Below, piece by piece: positions 35,082 through 50,829 of a stretch of DNA of 64,000 nucleotides. This DNA comes from Isoetes taiwanensis (Eukaryota > Streptophyta > Lycopodiopsida > Isoetales > Isoetaceae). The position numbers and the translations under genes were made by a program. The notes under the pieces are model-generated. The model was not told the DNA's origin and ran no database searches. It saw nothing but the letters and a program-made list of their open reading frames with translations. Numbering within the stretch: position 1 is the first letter of the stretch; each line of letters begins with the position of its first letter. The stretch covers positions 246,001-310,000 of the forward strand of contig JAJEKV010000234.1 in NCBI GenBank assembly GCA_021234155.1, in the 5' to 3' direction.

Positions 35082-35924
35082 TCTCGGGGAACACTCCTAA
35101 ATTGTTTGGTTCAATTTGTTACATTGTCCCGGATGGGTGTATGGTAGGAAAAAGGAGCCATGATCGGGAAAGGAGCTCGAGATTACTTGAGCTTCGAGCA
35201 GAAGAAGAAGCAGATTAGGTTTTCGATTCGATGGTATGAATTTTTGAAAAATTCAAATGGTTGTATGAGTAAGATTTTGGAAAAAAAAAAAACAAAATTC
35301 CAATGGTTCTATGAGTAAGATTTTTGAATAGTTGAGGTCTAGTTAAATATGGTAGAGATTTGCTATGCTTTAACAAGTTGAGTGTTGTCATTTCAGGTCC
35401 ATCTGCTTACCACTTTCATTTATCTTGAGTTGGCCTCTTTCCATCTAGCCTTGTTTCCTTGTGCAATCCCAAGAGTGCTAATCCTATATTGATATTCACC
35501 TTTTTATTTAGCTTTTCGAGGCTAATTTGCTTCTCATTGTCATATGTGTTCACTTGTTCTAAATTCTCACTTGTCTTAAGTTGACTTGTCTTACAATTAT
35601 GCTTTGCTACCTATTGAACTCTCAAGAGTGCTAATCCTATATTGTTATTCATCCTCTAATTAGCACTCATGCTAACTTGGTTATTATTGTCATATGTAGG
35701 TTCATCCACTTTTTCTCCATCTTCACCTGTCTTGAGTTGACCTACCCTCCATTTGATCTTCTTCTCCTATCATTCACTTCATCACCCTATGCTCGCCCCA
35801 TATTTTCCATCACCGCAGAGTAAATCCCCCCTCTCACCACTTGATGATATTTGAAGACCCTTCAGTTAGCATTTTTCCTTTGAGGTCTGAGGGGACCAGC
35901 CTCATTCTTTCCTTTTTGAGGAGA
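35082..35924. other. Spacer before the 3' LTR, with polypurine tract
   Basis: Contains two copies of an aagagtgctaatcctatatt phrase (about 35470 and 35622). It ends in a short purine-rich stretch gaggaga at 35918-35924 immediately before the LTR, the likely plus-strand primer. No gene seen. Confidence 0.6.
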
Positions 35925-38372
35925 TGTTGCCCCTTTTTGGGCAACATGGACCAACATGATACTTAGAGTTTCAAGATTGGAAGATATTTGTTGAAGTTTG
36001 GAAGACATGTGGTTAGCTTTTGAGGTTTCATCTTAAGTTATTTCCTATCACTCATGGGGTAAGAGTTAGTGCTATTTTGATCTGCTAGAGTTTGGAAGAA
36101 ATTTGTCCAAGATTGGAAGACCCTTTGGGATCTTGCTTATATAGCCCTAATTCTTTCCTTTGAGGAAGTTTTTCTAAGTTACATTTTTATTTCTTGAAGA
36201 CCGTGCAAAGGATATAGCAAGTTATACAAGGAGCTACAAAGCATTTTGCTCAAATTCATTTATATGGAGCTTAATTGAGTTGCACCAATGGTTTAGGAGT
36301 CACACTTATGAAGATGGTCACTTGGGAATTGATATTTGCTCTTATATTGGCCTTGAAGTTTGGAAGATTTTTTTTAGAAGATTGGAAGACCCTTAGGCCT
36401 TGAGCAAAACTATGTTCATCATAAGGTATGATTTGAGCTTTTGAGATAAGATCATGTGCTACAGGGGTTTCCATCCTTCATCTATTCCACCTTTCCATAC
36501 CTCACTTCCACCTTTTCATACCCTCTTCCATTACTTCACTACCTATATTTTTATTGGCCTCACCATCACTTGTAAATTGCTCTCAAAAGATCATAAAAAA
36601 CCTCAAGAGCAATGGAGTTTGATTTTTACCATCATCTCATCCTTCTAAACCCCACCATAGCTTTTTCCACCATTTTTCCATTTGTTTTATGATTTTTTTT
36701 CCACCATTTCCAAGTTTGAAAATCCATTGACCAAGGTCAAAAGGGCCAAAATTTCAGTATTTCGGGTTTGACCTGGAAACCCTCCAGATTTGAAGCTTGA
36801 CCAAAATGAGCTAAATTGGCTTTTTTAAAAATCAAAAAAAGACCTTGGGAAGCCTCTCAAAATTTATTTCTTGGGATGCGTGCCAGAGAAAATAAAAAAT
36901 AAAAACCTATTCTAGCCTATATCTACCCTATCACTATTTTCCACCTCAGCTTAAATTCCACCTCAGCCCCCCCCATTGGTCCACATGGCGTGGGGGGCCT
37001 CGAACAACACGAAATGGCACAACCCTTCTGCGTGGCACGCAAATTCAATAAGCTGACTCGGACTTTTCAATTTATATCCTTATCTTCCAGAACTATTTAG
37101 GCCTGTGGGATATATCGAGCCTTGCAAAAACCCTAAACTTCTGGAACCTGCTAAATCTGGCTGATTGGTGCCCAAATCTGATTGAATCCCGCCCTTTTGC
37201 TCCCGATTCATCCTCCTAGACCTTTTCCGAAACCCCTGGAACTCTCTGTGGCACTTGATCTATAGAAACTTGCTCAAATTTGGCCGGAAATCACTCAACC
37301 GAGCTGGTTTTTGGGAAGGACAGTTTTTAATCCAAGAATGCAGATCATTTAAGAAACCCCCTCGGAGATATACCTCTGTGATCTGGGCGCATTCTATATT
37401 CTTGATATTTTCATGATCTGTTCTACTCCAAATTCAGCTAATTCTGCTCGAGATTGAAGATTAACTGCATTGTGTTTGAAGACCGACTGTGTTGTGACTG
37501 ACCCGACATCAAAACTTCTACTACAACTCAAATTATCTTCTTATTTTCTTCTTTTGATGATTTCTGGATTTTTAGAAGCTCACAAGTGCCTTGAGATTTA
37601 TTCTCAGGCATTATTTTGGGAATTATTTGCTGAGACTTCAGAACTCCTGTGATATCTCTGGTTATAATGCATATTCTCTGCCTGGAAAAATAGTGTTAGC
37701 ATTTTCTCATATTACAAATCTATTACTGCCTGTCAAAACCAATAGAAATCAGATATTTCAAGATGAAACCAAATTTAATAGTCATTTCTCATCCTTAAAT
37801 AGACTTGAGTAGTGTTTATATGCAAAAAAGACAAAGGAAAAGTAGCTTTTCCATAAGCATTCTGATCGTGGCCGTAAATTGAGTCCGTGGTCTATCTCGA
37901 GAAAAAAACATAGTGTTTGCTTATCAATTAAACCTTATGCACGTGATCTAGGGTTCATTTTGAAGTCAATGCGCACAAATCCCAACTCAAAATTGGCCAC
38001 CAAACTCCATCTGCAAATTTTGGTTCTCTGTTTTGGCATTGACCACTTTTTGACTGAGCTTTGACATTGATTTTCTTGGTCTTCCTTTATCCAAATCAAG
38101 ACGGACTTTCACCGGTAGCTTCCTCGCTTGTTTGTGAACCATACCAAAATCCAAACTCAAAAATCTTTAAAGTGTGATTCTTTGGATTGATTTTGGCTCG
38201 GCTTTTTTTCGCCGAGGTGGATTGTAGTGATTTTGAGAAATCTAGCATTTCAAATTGAGTTCTTTTGCTTTATATGATCGAGGATTGATCACCCTAAGTG
38301 ATCTGGAGGTCCTGACCAGTTTGTTTGCACTTCCTTTGAGGTTAGACTAAAATTCCAGGTTTTAGGCTAACA
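35925..38372 (+). repeat. 3' LTR of the gypsy element
   Basis: Begins tgttgcccctttttgggcaa and ends gctaaca, then the tacat duplication. Same structure as the 5' LTR with many small CHG-site differences. Confidence 0.95.
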
Positions 38373-39226
38373 TACATGCCTTGAAAAACTGCCACATGCA
38401 TTTAACCACAATTTTGTGATGATTGTGAATGCTCCACATGAATTAATTTTGTTATAGGTTTACATGAACATAGTTCATTAGAACTACTATTCCAGTTCTT
38501 TCTTTCCTGTTAAATGTAACTGCAGGGCAAAAGGATACAATTGGTGATCAGTGATAAACTGAGAGACCCAATGTACCTTTTGGCCCTTGCATCGTTACCA
38601 GGATTACTGCTAACGTTTGCATGATTGGCTGCAGGTACGGGTCTCTCCTCCAATTGTCTCTTCTTTTGCTAGCATGGTTGCAGTTAACATGGAAGTCTAT
38701 GGAATAACCAAGAACAATTGTAACTGTGTACTGTACGTCTACACTTTACAGATTATTGTTTTTGGTATACACAATTAATTCATTAAGTATTCTACTTTGC
38801 ATTTTAATTGCTTAGTTTTATGATACTTCTTAAAACTTTGTCGCTACTACTTTGCATTGAGGAAGCGTGGTTTTGGGACTTGAGAAATCAGTCTTCTACC
38901 GTGTGACTTTAAGTATTAAGTGGTTAGATTAATTTTATGACAAGTAAGATTATATAGCACCAGTACTTTGAATTGCGGGTATTTTGCAACTACTTTTCAT
39001 TAAGAATACATGGTTTTGGGGCTTGAGAAATCAGTCCTCTACTAGGTAGCCTTAATGGTTAGTTGTTATGTTCTAGTTTATAACAACTAAAATTAAAATA
39101 GTACCAGGATCTGTGGGATGGGCCTGGGTAACGCCAGGACAGACCTTCTCAAGCTCTAGCGAGGTGCTAGTGTTTGGAGTAATAGTGTTTGCTAGATTAG
39201 ATCCTAGTAAATAGCTAGTATATATA
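38373..39226. repeat. Duplicated unit, copy A, right part
   Basis: Continues copy A after the gypsy element and matches 42154-43003. It contains an imperfect internal duplication of ttgggacttgagaaatcagt (about 38872 and 39015). It ends with the tail motif X (39115-39226), at which copies A and B stop matching. Confidence 0.9.
39115..39226 (+). repeat. Tail motif X (GGGCCTGGGTA... ending in TA repeats)
   Basis: The motif contains cctggg-taac-gccagg and ctagc-gaggt-gctag pairings and ends ctagattagatcctag followed by TA dinucleotides. It recurs at 42892-43003, where it is followed by 140 bp of (TA)n. A third copy lies in reverse orientation at 58661-58768, again beside (TA)n, with otherwise unrelated sequence upstream. 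It looks like the 3' end of a TA-tailed retroelement group. Confidence 0.7.
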
Positions 39227-39544
39227 CTGAAACTTCTGTTTTTCTGTTCTAGGACAGATAACCCAACCCCCCCTGGTAATACTAATACTAATACTAACGC
39301 TCTGCTTCTTTACAATAACATTTCTACAGACACGGTAATTTAATATAACTTATAGTCCTCAATTCTTGCTCGCTTGGTTTAGGGTCAATAGCTTGGCTCT
39401 CATTAAGGGGGTGGAATTTGAGACTTTAAGTATCCATAGAATTATTTACTTATAATCCGTGAATTATGCTTGATGTTATTTTGCTAGTCACTCTTTGAAC
39501 TAACAAGAGTTCATCTATTACAGAATCTCAAAAATGTTTCCAAA

Positions 39545-39772
39545 CCATGCTACATTGGTGAGTTTTGGATTTTTAAGTTCAAGAATTCCTGGATACTACT
39601 TTTATCCTGGATTGTATGATCTATCGCTTCAAACATGGAAGCCAGACATTGTATCGCATGCTACATTGGTGAGTTTTTTGTTTTTTTAATTCAAGGATTC
39701 CTGGATACTACTTTAATCCTGGATTGTATGATCTGCCACTTCAAACATGGAAGCCATACATTGTATCATATT
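39545..39772. repeat. Tandem duplication of about 111 bp
   Basis: catgctacattggtgagttt through aaacatggaagcca-acattgta occurs twice, from about 39545 and 39656, with few differences. No coding potential recognised. Confidence 0.85.
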
Positions 39773-39893
39773 TTGTTGCTGCCTAAAACATAAGGCATGC
39801 ACATACAAAAATTCATAGTGAAGGATCTTTACTGAAGAGGTCCTCACAAGGCTATACTAAATATGTGGTTGTGCCTCACTATCATCTGGGCAA

Positions 39894-40040
39894 AATACAG
39901 GTAGAACAGGGTCCTAGCAGCATAAGCTAGGTACCTTGCGCTACCTAGCACAGAATAATTATGCTGATTGTTAACACATAAATTGTTCTACCTGCGGTTG
40001 GAGGTAGGTTTCTATATATATATACATACATATATATATA
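39894..40040 (+). repeat. Tail motif Y (structured, TA-tailed), copy 1
   Basis: The motif starts caggtagaacagggtcctag and has an inner stem cctagc/gctagg, an outer stem caggtagaaca/tgttctacctg, then ggaggtaggttt and TA repeats. The same layout lies directly after the Penelope-like RT stop codon at 61225-61085 (minus strand). This copy is probably the 3' end of a related, otherwise unrecognised insertion. Confidence 0.7.
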
Positions 40041-40049
40041 AATTGGCTG

Positions 40050-43368
<3,319 letters not shown>

Positions 43369-44236
43369 ACCGGGGAAATGGCAACACTCTTATACTTCAG
43401 CCTAATTTCCGAGCTCACCATGAATTCCTAAACACCTACCATTTCCACACAAATCATTGACTTGTACCTCTCCCTTTTTTGACAAGAAACAGATCTGCAT
43501 ATAACTTCTGCATCTTATTAACATCTACATCTTTTCTTCAGAATTGGTGCGCTTCACTCACTGTTAAAGATAACACATATCACAACTACTCTTTTGTTGT
43601 TATAAAACATTGCTATGTGCTTTCAACAAAGACCTACTTCATTTGTATTTATTTGCATGCTTTATCATGAGTAGCCTACCTATAAAGGCTCACTCACTAT
43701 GTTGTACCTTTTTCTATAATTAATGAAAAAAACCCCATTCACTCAAAAAAAAAAAAAAAAAAAAACAATTGAGCATGGAATTGAGTTTCTTATATTATTC
43801 CCAAACAAGGCAAGACACAACAACATATATTCAAAATTTCTGAATCATTTCCTAACCTGTAAGAATGTGTTCAACTATTCTTCATCAGACATGCTATCTT
43901 CATCAGACAAAACCTCGGGCAAGTTTTCTAGAATCTTTTCCTCATCTGTCTGGTCTAGCCTATAAACAGTTCGAGCACCTTTCTTGATCTGCTGCATGGG
44001 AACTCGAATATACAAGTGACTTTGGCTCGTTTGTCAACAACTCATACATCACCTTTCACCGAGGCTTCTTTCTATAGTAAATGCCCTCCACAACGGTTTC
44101 ACCTCTCATAAACAAGTTTCTGTTCTACTTGAAGTCATTTTCAACTTCAAATTTTGGCTTGGTGCATAGCAACATCCAAAATACAGAATCCTCCTCATTC
44201 CCTTTAGGTGCAGCAACTGCAAAGCTGTCTCCTTCT
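43369..44236. other. 3' UTR-like stretch, A-tract and spacer
   Basis: After the stop of member 2 comes AT-rich DNA, then ttctataattaatgaaaaaa and a run of 21 A at 43746-43766, like the end of a polyadenylated retrocopy. From 43880 to 44236 short decayed frames precede the transposase gene; none recognised. Confidence 0.55.
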
Positions 44237-47200
44237 CTAAGTGCTTCTGCAAGTACATTTGCCACAGTTGAGTGGCCTGGTAGACTTGCGGGTCTCTTCT
44301 ACATCCGCATGAACATTGGAGGATGGTTCAACGACTACAAGGTTCCATTCGTCTACATACAATTTGTTCTCACACATGTCCCATTTTCCATCCAAACAAT
44401 TGCTGCAAAAACATGATAGCTTTCTGGTATGTAGCTGTGTTGGATTTCTGTCTTGAATCCATGGATCAATGAATTTGCCGGTTTTAAGGAATTGTCTCTG
44501 CACCCCAAGCCTTTTTTCTGTTGATATCCTCAGGTTTTATTTCCCAGAAGTATCTCCGAACTTTTCTTCCATTTTCAGTCCACTCAGATGTACCACATTG
44601 AAATTGTTTCTTTGCAATTTTCATCACATCATGGGCATTATCTAGTTTAATGTCAGGATGTTTAAGCTGTAGACCTCGTATCCATCTTTTCAATTCTGAT
44701 GCCTTCCCATCATGTTCATCTTTTCCATGGTTTGATCCAAAGAAGTTCCACATCATGTTGACCTCTGTATCACAACTGTACCTTCCAACAAAATAAAATG
44801 ATCTAGTTGCTTTGAATTGTGATGCAGCACCATCTGAAAATACATAGTGTTGTTTGGGGACATTGCCTTTCTGCTTTAAGTACTCAAAATGTTTCATAAA
44901 ACAATGTTGAACAAAAAGTGTGTCATGTTCCCTATCATCCGACACATAGTAGTGTGTTTCCTTCTCAATGGTGTCTATCGTGGATCAACCTCGATAGGTT
45001 ATTTGAACAAATATAGTTATCCGGTTGTTGACCCCAAACGCATGGATGAACTTCATTTCTCGCTCCTTAAAAGTATAATTCTCTGCGAAGTCAACCACGA
45101 ATAATAGGTAAGCATCTCAGGCAAGTTATCAAGGAGTTCTTTTGTAACGGCCCGTCGCCACTTATATCCGAAGTTGTGTAAAGGAAATTTTGGAAGCTTC
45201 TCCAACATTTTGTTCACCGGTGGAAGACTTGCGGTTTCATTGTGTTGGTGAACGAGCTTAGACTTCTTCTGCCATCTCTCGAATACAGTTTTTCATAGTC
45301 TAGGTATTCCCACTTCACCATGCCACTATCACTAGATTGTTCATGTGGGCAGATAGGGAACTTCTTAATCCCACACTCTTTACACTCACCCAGAATGCAT
45401 TCCCTCTTATGGTAAGGTTGGAAGCTAGTTTTCTCACATAAAATTCGCGCTTCTTGCAGACTTCTTGTGCTACTTATTTTGTATTGGGCATCATGCATTC
45501 ACCATATATGTTCCGACTGCAAAAGTCGACAAAGTGTAAGTGTAGCCTTTTGGGTGCTTAGTTCTCATACTATTGAAGCCATCTATTAGCATCCGTGATT
45601 CTAACATGGTATATACAAAAAGAACTATTGAAGTCCTTTAATTTTACAACAAACCATGGTTTCAGCTTTTCAAACATCCTTTGTTTGATCATAACACTAG
45701 GATGTTCCGCCTTGAATTTCCTGAACAATTGCAACTGCAAGATAACAAGGTGATCAGCATATTTATTGCACACTACATTTTCCACCACACTAGGCACCAC
45801 ATAGCATATATTACAGACATTCATCTTACACCTCGTTATTCACCACACTAGGCACCACAAAGCATATAATACATAATTTATTGTACACCATATTTTTCAT
45901 CACACTAGGCACCACATAGCATATATTACAGGACATTCATCTTACACCTCGTTATTCACCACACTAGGCACCACATAGAATATATTACAAAGATTTATTT
46001 TACACCATATTTTTCACCACACTAGGCACCACACCTGGCACCACACTAGGCACCACACCATGTTATTCACCACACTAGGGACCACATAGCATATATTACA
46101 GCATTTATTTTACACCATGTTATTCACCACACTAGGCACCACAAAGCGTATTTATATTTAGAGCATTTATTTTACACCATATTTTTCACCACACTAGGCA
46201 AAGACATATCATATATCACAAAGATTAATAGGCACCACACACCACAAGCAATCACTAACCACAAAGAACCACATATCACAAGCAATCACTAACCACATAC
46301 CACATTAACAATAAAAATGTGGTGAAGATGAAGAAATGAAATAACCACGTGATTCTTCCGGATAGTGAGTGGCATGATCCTCTCTTACATTTCGTTCCAA
46401 TCTTCCTCGAACTTAACATCCTTTGCATTTGAGAGACCCTACTGTTTTCGGTCCAAAATTGCTGCACAAGTTCTATGACAGAATTGGGAATTGCATCTGC
46501 TCTTCTAACTCTTTTGTACAAAACCCATTTCCCCCCTTTGCAATCTATCTCTTCCCTCTTCAATTTTGCTTTGGTAAGATTCCTAGGATGAACACCCAGC
46601 AGTTTACCAAAACCCCGAGCACTGACAGGATTAGCACTTTCGGTATTAATGCTTCCTCTTACGGCCATAGCAAGGCAACTACTCTTGGCTGCTAAACTGT
46701 CATTGTTGTTAGACTTCTTCACAAGTTGAATGGAAGCCCTGAGGTTGCTGACCACAATGCTCTTGGCTTGCAAATCTTTCAGCTCTTCGCCAAGTCACGC
46801 TTTGTCCATTGTGTCATCCTGCAGAAAATCTAGTAAAACCTCTTTCTTATCGCTGTTAGACAAGCCTTTAGTGGTGCTATGAAATGAAGATAACAATTTT
46901 AATACCATCCGACGCCTAGTAGAGGCCGTTCTGGTGGATCCTCCCTCTGCTGATGCAATTTTTGCTAATTCTTCTTTAGCTTCCCTTTTTCTTTTCTTTT
47001 GGCATCTTTTATGATCCCGTTCTTGTTCTGGAGTTCTCTTTCTCTTACATGTGCTCGGTTTGAGATTTTAGGCAGATTTGCTTCCAAATTAAATGATGAA
47101 GGTATGAACGGATTGATCCACAACCGGATTAAGCGCCATAGCCGTGTGCTTCGTGAAAGGCGGGTGGGTCGTGGGTTTAGAAATCGGTTCGGGTGGAGAT

Positions 47201-47309
47201 TGGAATGGGACGGTGGCGAGGGAAATTGAATGGGGCGGGTGGCGAGGGAATCGGGTTGTTGCAGTTCAAGAAATGATTGAATCCGGGCAGTACATGCACT
47301 AGGCGCCAA
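44237..47309 (-). pseudogene. DDE-type transposase, DFAENY/SDGxxSQF family
   Basis: Exon-like blocks run right to left: basic N-terminus (46965-47309); SARGFGKLLGVHPRNLTKAK and VRRADAIPNSVIELVQQFW (46380-46773); LFRKFKAEHPSVMIKQRMFE, KLKPWFVVKLKDFNSSFCIY (45570-45770); Cys-rich ECILGECKECGIKKFPIC (45214-45498); VVDFAENYTFKEREMKFI (about 45060-45110); QHYVFSDGAASQFKATRSFY, WNFFGSNHGKDEHDGKASEL (44484-44945); C-terminal FCSNCLDGKWDMCENKLYV. The D in DFAENY, D in SDGAASQF and the HGKDEHDG block are the likely metal-binding residues. I recall this layout from many cnidarian and arthropod proteins. A CACCACA-rich intron and several frameshifts occur. Confidence 0.75.
45772..46310. repeat. CACCACACTAGG minisatellite inside the transposase gene
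   Basis: Units of about 60-65 bp (caccacactaggcaccacat agcatatattacag, then ttattttacaccat) repeat about eight times between two conserved exon blocks, so they occupy an intron. On the minus strand the core reads TGTGGTG, as in the arrays at 11.9, 16.3, 22.4 and 23.5 kb. Confidence 0.85.
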
Positions 47310-47386
47310 ACAAACATTTAAAATCGCACCACAAATTTGATATCTCCCACCACATTTTTAGGGGGGACAGGGGGGACACCCAGGGT

Positions 47387-47411
47387 GTTCCACTACAACA
47401 TGCTTTCACCC
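47387..47411 (-). repeat. Terminal sequence of the transposase-bearing element
   Basis: Exact reverse complement of 10570-10594. It lies about 80 bp beyond the start of the transposase frame, with CACCACA motifs at about 47328-47355 between. Confidence 0.7.
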
Positions 47412-48890
47412 AAACCCTAAAAAACTATACGCCAAAACTATTGGAAAAGTTAGACGTGATTCCAGCTTTTCCATAATATAGCTATCCAGCTGTAATAGCT
47501 TTAAACACGTTGTGAGCTATTGGATTGAGTTTTTTGCCCAATGGTTTCATGTGATAGGGGTCCCGGTGCTACACACTTGACACTAAGAAGTTTCCTAGTA
47601 AAATAATGGAGCTGGAAGAATTGACCCCCCAGGACGCATTGCCTTGCCTTAGCTTGCTCAGAGTTCATAGCAAAGGGAAGCAAGAAATTCCAAGATTGCT
47701 AATATGAGCTTCTAGAAACATCAGGAATACTAGAAGGGCTTCAAAAGTATAAATGCTTACCTTACCCTAAACAAAATGAAGAAAAAGAATAAAGTTGATT
47801 TGAAGCCTGCTTTGCTCCACTTTGGAAGGGAAAAAACCTAATGATTGAACCATTTACAGTTATAACAATGCAATCTCTGCATCCTTAAACTGGGTGCTTG
47901 AAAGCAAGGCCAAAGATGAATGGATTTGTAACCGTCCTTACTCTTCTTCTGTACTAATCAAAGACACCATAACAGCTTTCCCGTTAATGTAGGAGCTTGT
48001 GTGTTTTTACATGTCTCTGCAGTAAGTGTGTTACTCTGCAGACATATCATGTGTGATGTCGAATGTTGTTACAGTGCCACAGCTTGATGTTTGCAAGAGT
48101 GGACTTGATTTGTTTTCTGAATTATCTTTTTAAATTGTCAGATAAGAGTCCCATCAATGTATTAATTGGCCATCAAAGAAAAAGTTCATCCTTACTTGGA
48201 ATACTTCCGATAAATACTTCATCCTTATTTGAGAAAAAAATTATTGAACCATTGTATACCTGTATGCTTCAGCGATCCTCTGCTGCTATATCGATTGCTC
48301 TTGTGATTTAAAGCAACATTTAAGGTAAAATTTAAACTCCAGTGAGTAATTCCTAGAAATAATAGAAGTCGGATGAGAAGCGCATCATCACAGCGACATC
48401 TCTGTCGTTTCAGAGAGGAGAGAATGCCTGAAAGGGAAAATGCCAAAAATTAATCGGAAAGCAAAAAATATCTAACCTGCAGCCTGCACAGTCTCCAAAA
48501 TCCAAGCACATTTTGATAACCCAGCATTGCTCCAACGATTGCTCCGGCTCTAGCATGCAAATACCTTGATTCGTTTTGTACAAACCCTAAGCAAGGAGGC
48601 CGTTTCAATTAGACTAAGCGACCCATTATCCACAGTCCGAAGTTTTAGCCGCTCACTCACCGTTCCAAATTTTCGTATGATTATATTATAGGGAGGAAAG
48701 GAAATAATGCCGAAAAATTAGGTCATCATCGGAAAACTACTTTTTTTTCTTCCAAAAGTCACACCCGGAAAAGGGCACACCGACATGAAAGAGAATGGGC
48801 AAAAACATTTTAAGTAAGTAGATACGTATCCCCTTTCAATGATTATCCTTATATTGATATATTATTAGGCAAACTTGGGAGTAACACATT
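47412..48890. other. Unassigned non-coding stretch
   Basis: No conserved protein or repeat recognised. A short agctattatatggaaaagct-like foldback near 47440-47480 (agcttttccataatatagct) and small open frames only. Confidence 0.45.
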
Positions 48891-48898
48891 AACATGTA

Positions 48899-49939
48899 AT
48901 GTTTGCCATGTTTCATAACCCAATCACCGTGGACCACTCCCCCGTGCTTTACTCCATATCAGTTAGCTCTTTGACCCGAAAGATTAAGCGCATGGCTAGG
49001 GAGACCCGCAAATCAAAAAACCTGACTCAGGCACCTGCGTCTGGATTTGATAAACCCTATGACCCCACAATTGAGCCATACCTTCAGGCAGCCCCCTTCT
49101 TTGGGCCCCAGCGTCCCATCCTGACCCATCTTTCTGGTGCATCTTTAGCTACGGCCTTGGACAGGATTGATGCTCAGCTCCAGTGTTTGCCTTCAGGGAT
49201 ACTTGCCAGGTTCCACACGGTCTGCTCTACCGTTACTCTCACAGATACATCTGCTCAGTTGCCACTAGAAGACTGGGTCCAACTTCTTGAGTTATTGCTA
49301 CCGTCTGCGGGGCACAACTCAGCTAGTCACAATAATGTTTCACCAGTGTCTAGCGCAGCTGACCATGTGAGTGCTATGCCTGCGGCCGATGCTATGCCTG
49401 CTATGCCTGCGGCCGATGCTATGCCTGGGACTGATGAACCGGTCTCAATGCCCGCATAGCCTCCGCTTGAGGATTCGTTGCCCACTGCCCATGCCGAGGT
49501 CCCACCTTCTGAGTTTGGTAGGGCCACAGAACATGCATCGACCCTGACCTTGCGTATTGTAGGTCTGAAGGAGACAGGTAACTCGCCTGCTACAGATGAG
49601 GCTGCCTCTTTTTTCAGTCAGGTGATGCACATACATGCCGACGGCATCCTTTCGGCCCAGCGGGTTGGAGCAGCAAGGCTTGACCGCCCCCGTCATCTCT
49701 TGGTTTTCTTTCAGGATGCTCTTTCCAGACTGCACATCTTACGGCATGGCAATCATTTGAAGGGAACCACCTTCTCTGTTCAGGAAGATTTGACCCCAGC
49801 ACAGCTTTGCAGGTAGAAAGACGAGCTATGCCGAGTGTGCGAGGCTCGCCTACAACAAAAATGGGCAGTGTATAGGGGAGGCCAGGCTATCATTCGAGAT
49901 CAGTGGCCGGCTGATCCCTGGACAATTTTGGCATAGCCA
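48899..49939 (+). pseudogene. L1-type LINE ORF1 with C-terminal RRM
   Basis: ATG 48899 opens one frame with in-frame TAG codons at 49457, 49814 and 49937. The N-terminal half is Pro/Ala-rich with an AADAMPAMP repeat (about 49365-49430). The C-terminal half matches the RRM-like region of L1 ORF1 proteins: TLRIVGLKETGNSP, SAQRVGAARLDRPRHLLVFF, LKGTTFSVQEDLTPAQLCR, then QKWAVYRGGQAIIRDQW. These proteins coat LINE RNA and act as chaperones. No ORF2 follows; instead a UTR-like stretch with gggcttatgcccc words runs to about 50150. Either a decayed or a non-autonomous LINE. Confidence 0.75.
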
Positions 49940-50199
49940 CGGGCTCCCTGTTTTTTTGGGTTGGTTCAGTTTCCTTTATTTGTGTGTTGTAACAGGGCTT
50001 AGACCCCATGTTCTGTTCTGTTTTTTGGGTTTCGGCCCTCTGTTCTGTTAGGGCTTATGCCCCCTTTGTTTGTTCTGGTCCCATAACCTGAATGGGTTCC
50101 GTGGACATTAAAATTTCTTCCTCCCTTCCTTTCTTCCTTTTCCTTTCCAATTATGTAACACTTTCCCTAATTGTATAAACTTTTGCACATCCGAATTTT

Positions 50200-50560
50200 G
50201 TTATATATACGCTATTAATAAAAACATGAACTCTTTATTCATCTGCATCAATTGTACAACTATATAGTCTCCCTTTACTCCAGCTTCTACTATACTACTT
50301 TCCAAGATTTTGCTCTGTAGAGCATAACACGCCACTCCCCCCCGCATCCCTACCGCGCAACCCCTCTTTCCACTTCCATGCAGACAGTAGCTGGTATCCT
50401 TCAATTTCTGGTAGTCTCTTCACTTGAAACTCCCAGGTTTCAGCTAAGCATAGGACGTCGTCCATGGGTAGCCACTGCAGTTCCAATAATTTACTGTAAT
50501 TTTCTGACCTCCCTATTTTTTTCCCCTGCCCACTCTAGTTGTTCCCTTGAGTACTATCTG
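50200..50560 (-). pseudogene. LINE ORF2 fragment: start of APE-like endonuclease
   Basis: Two alternating frames encode VNYWNCSGYPWTTSY, DVLCLAETWEFQVKRLPEIE and GYQLLSAWKWKEGLRGRDAG, equal to the first motifs of apurinic-type LINE endonucleases (the N residue and the catalytic E of LAETW). A later VACYALQSKI-like strand follows. The sequence is cut off at about 50200 with no RT, so only the 5' end of ORF2 remains. Confidence 0.75.
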
Positions 50561-50829
50561 TTCGGCCACTGGATTGGCTGACACTCACCAATGTTTCTTG
50601 CTCCTGAGGACGTTTTATCCCCCTCGCTTCTTTTCCTTTTACCTCTGACCCATCTTCTTGGTTCACTTGGACAATTGCTCCCACCTCCACTTGCTTCCTC
50701 ATCCCAATGATGGATTCCTATGTTTCGGATGCTGGTCCCTGACTGCCTGAGGTTGGGCATCGATCATTACCCTCGTGTATGCCATATTTGTACTCTCCCA
50801 CCTCTTATTTGAGCTCGAACCCACTCGTT

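Larger units (their letters stand above)
26135..38372 (+). mobile_element. Ty3/gypsy LTR retrotransposon, full-length but coding-defective
   Basis: The element is 12,238 bp with LTRs of 2436 and 2448 bp, TG...CA ends and a 5-bp duplication (tacat at 26130-26134 and 38373-38377). Domain order is Gag with two zinc knuckles, protease, an extra RNase H, reverse transcriptase, a degenerate classical RNase H, then integrase. It also carries an antisense ORF before the 3' LTR. The unoccupied target is preserved at 42154-42158 in copy B of the host repeat. Domain content and the extra RNase H resemble the Tat/Ogre group of chromovirus-unrelated plant gypsy elements; that assignment is inferred. Many frameshifts break gag and pol. 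Confidence 0.95.
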
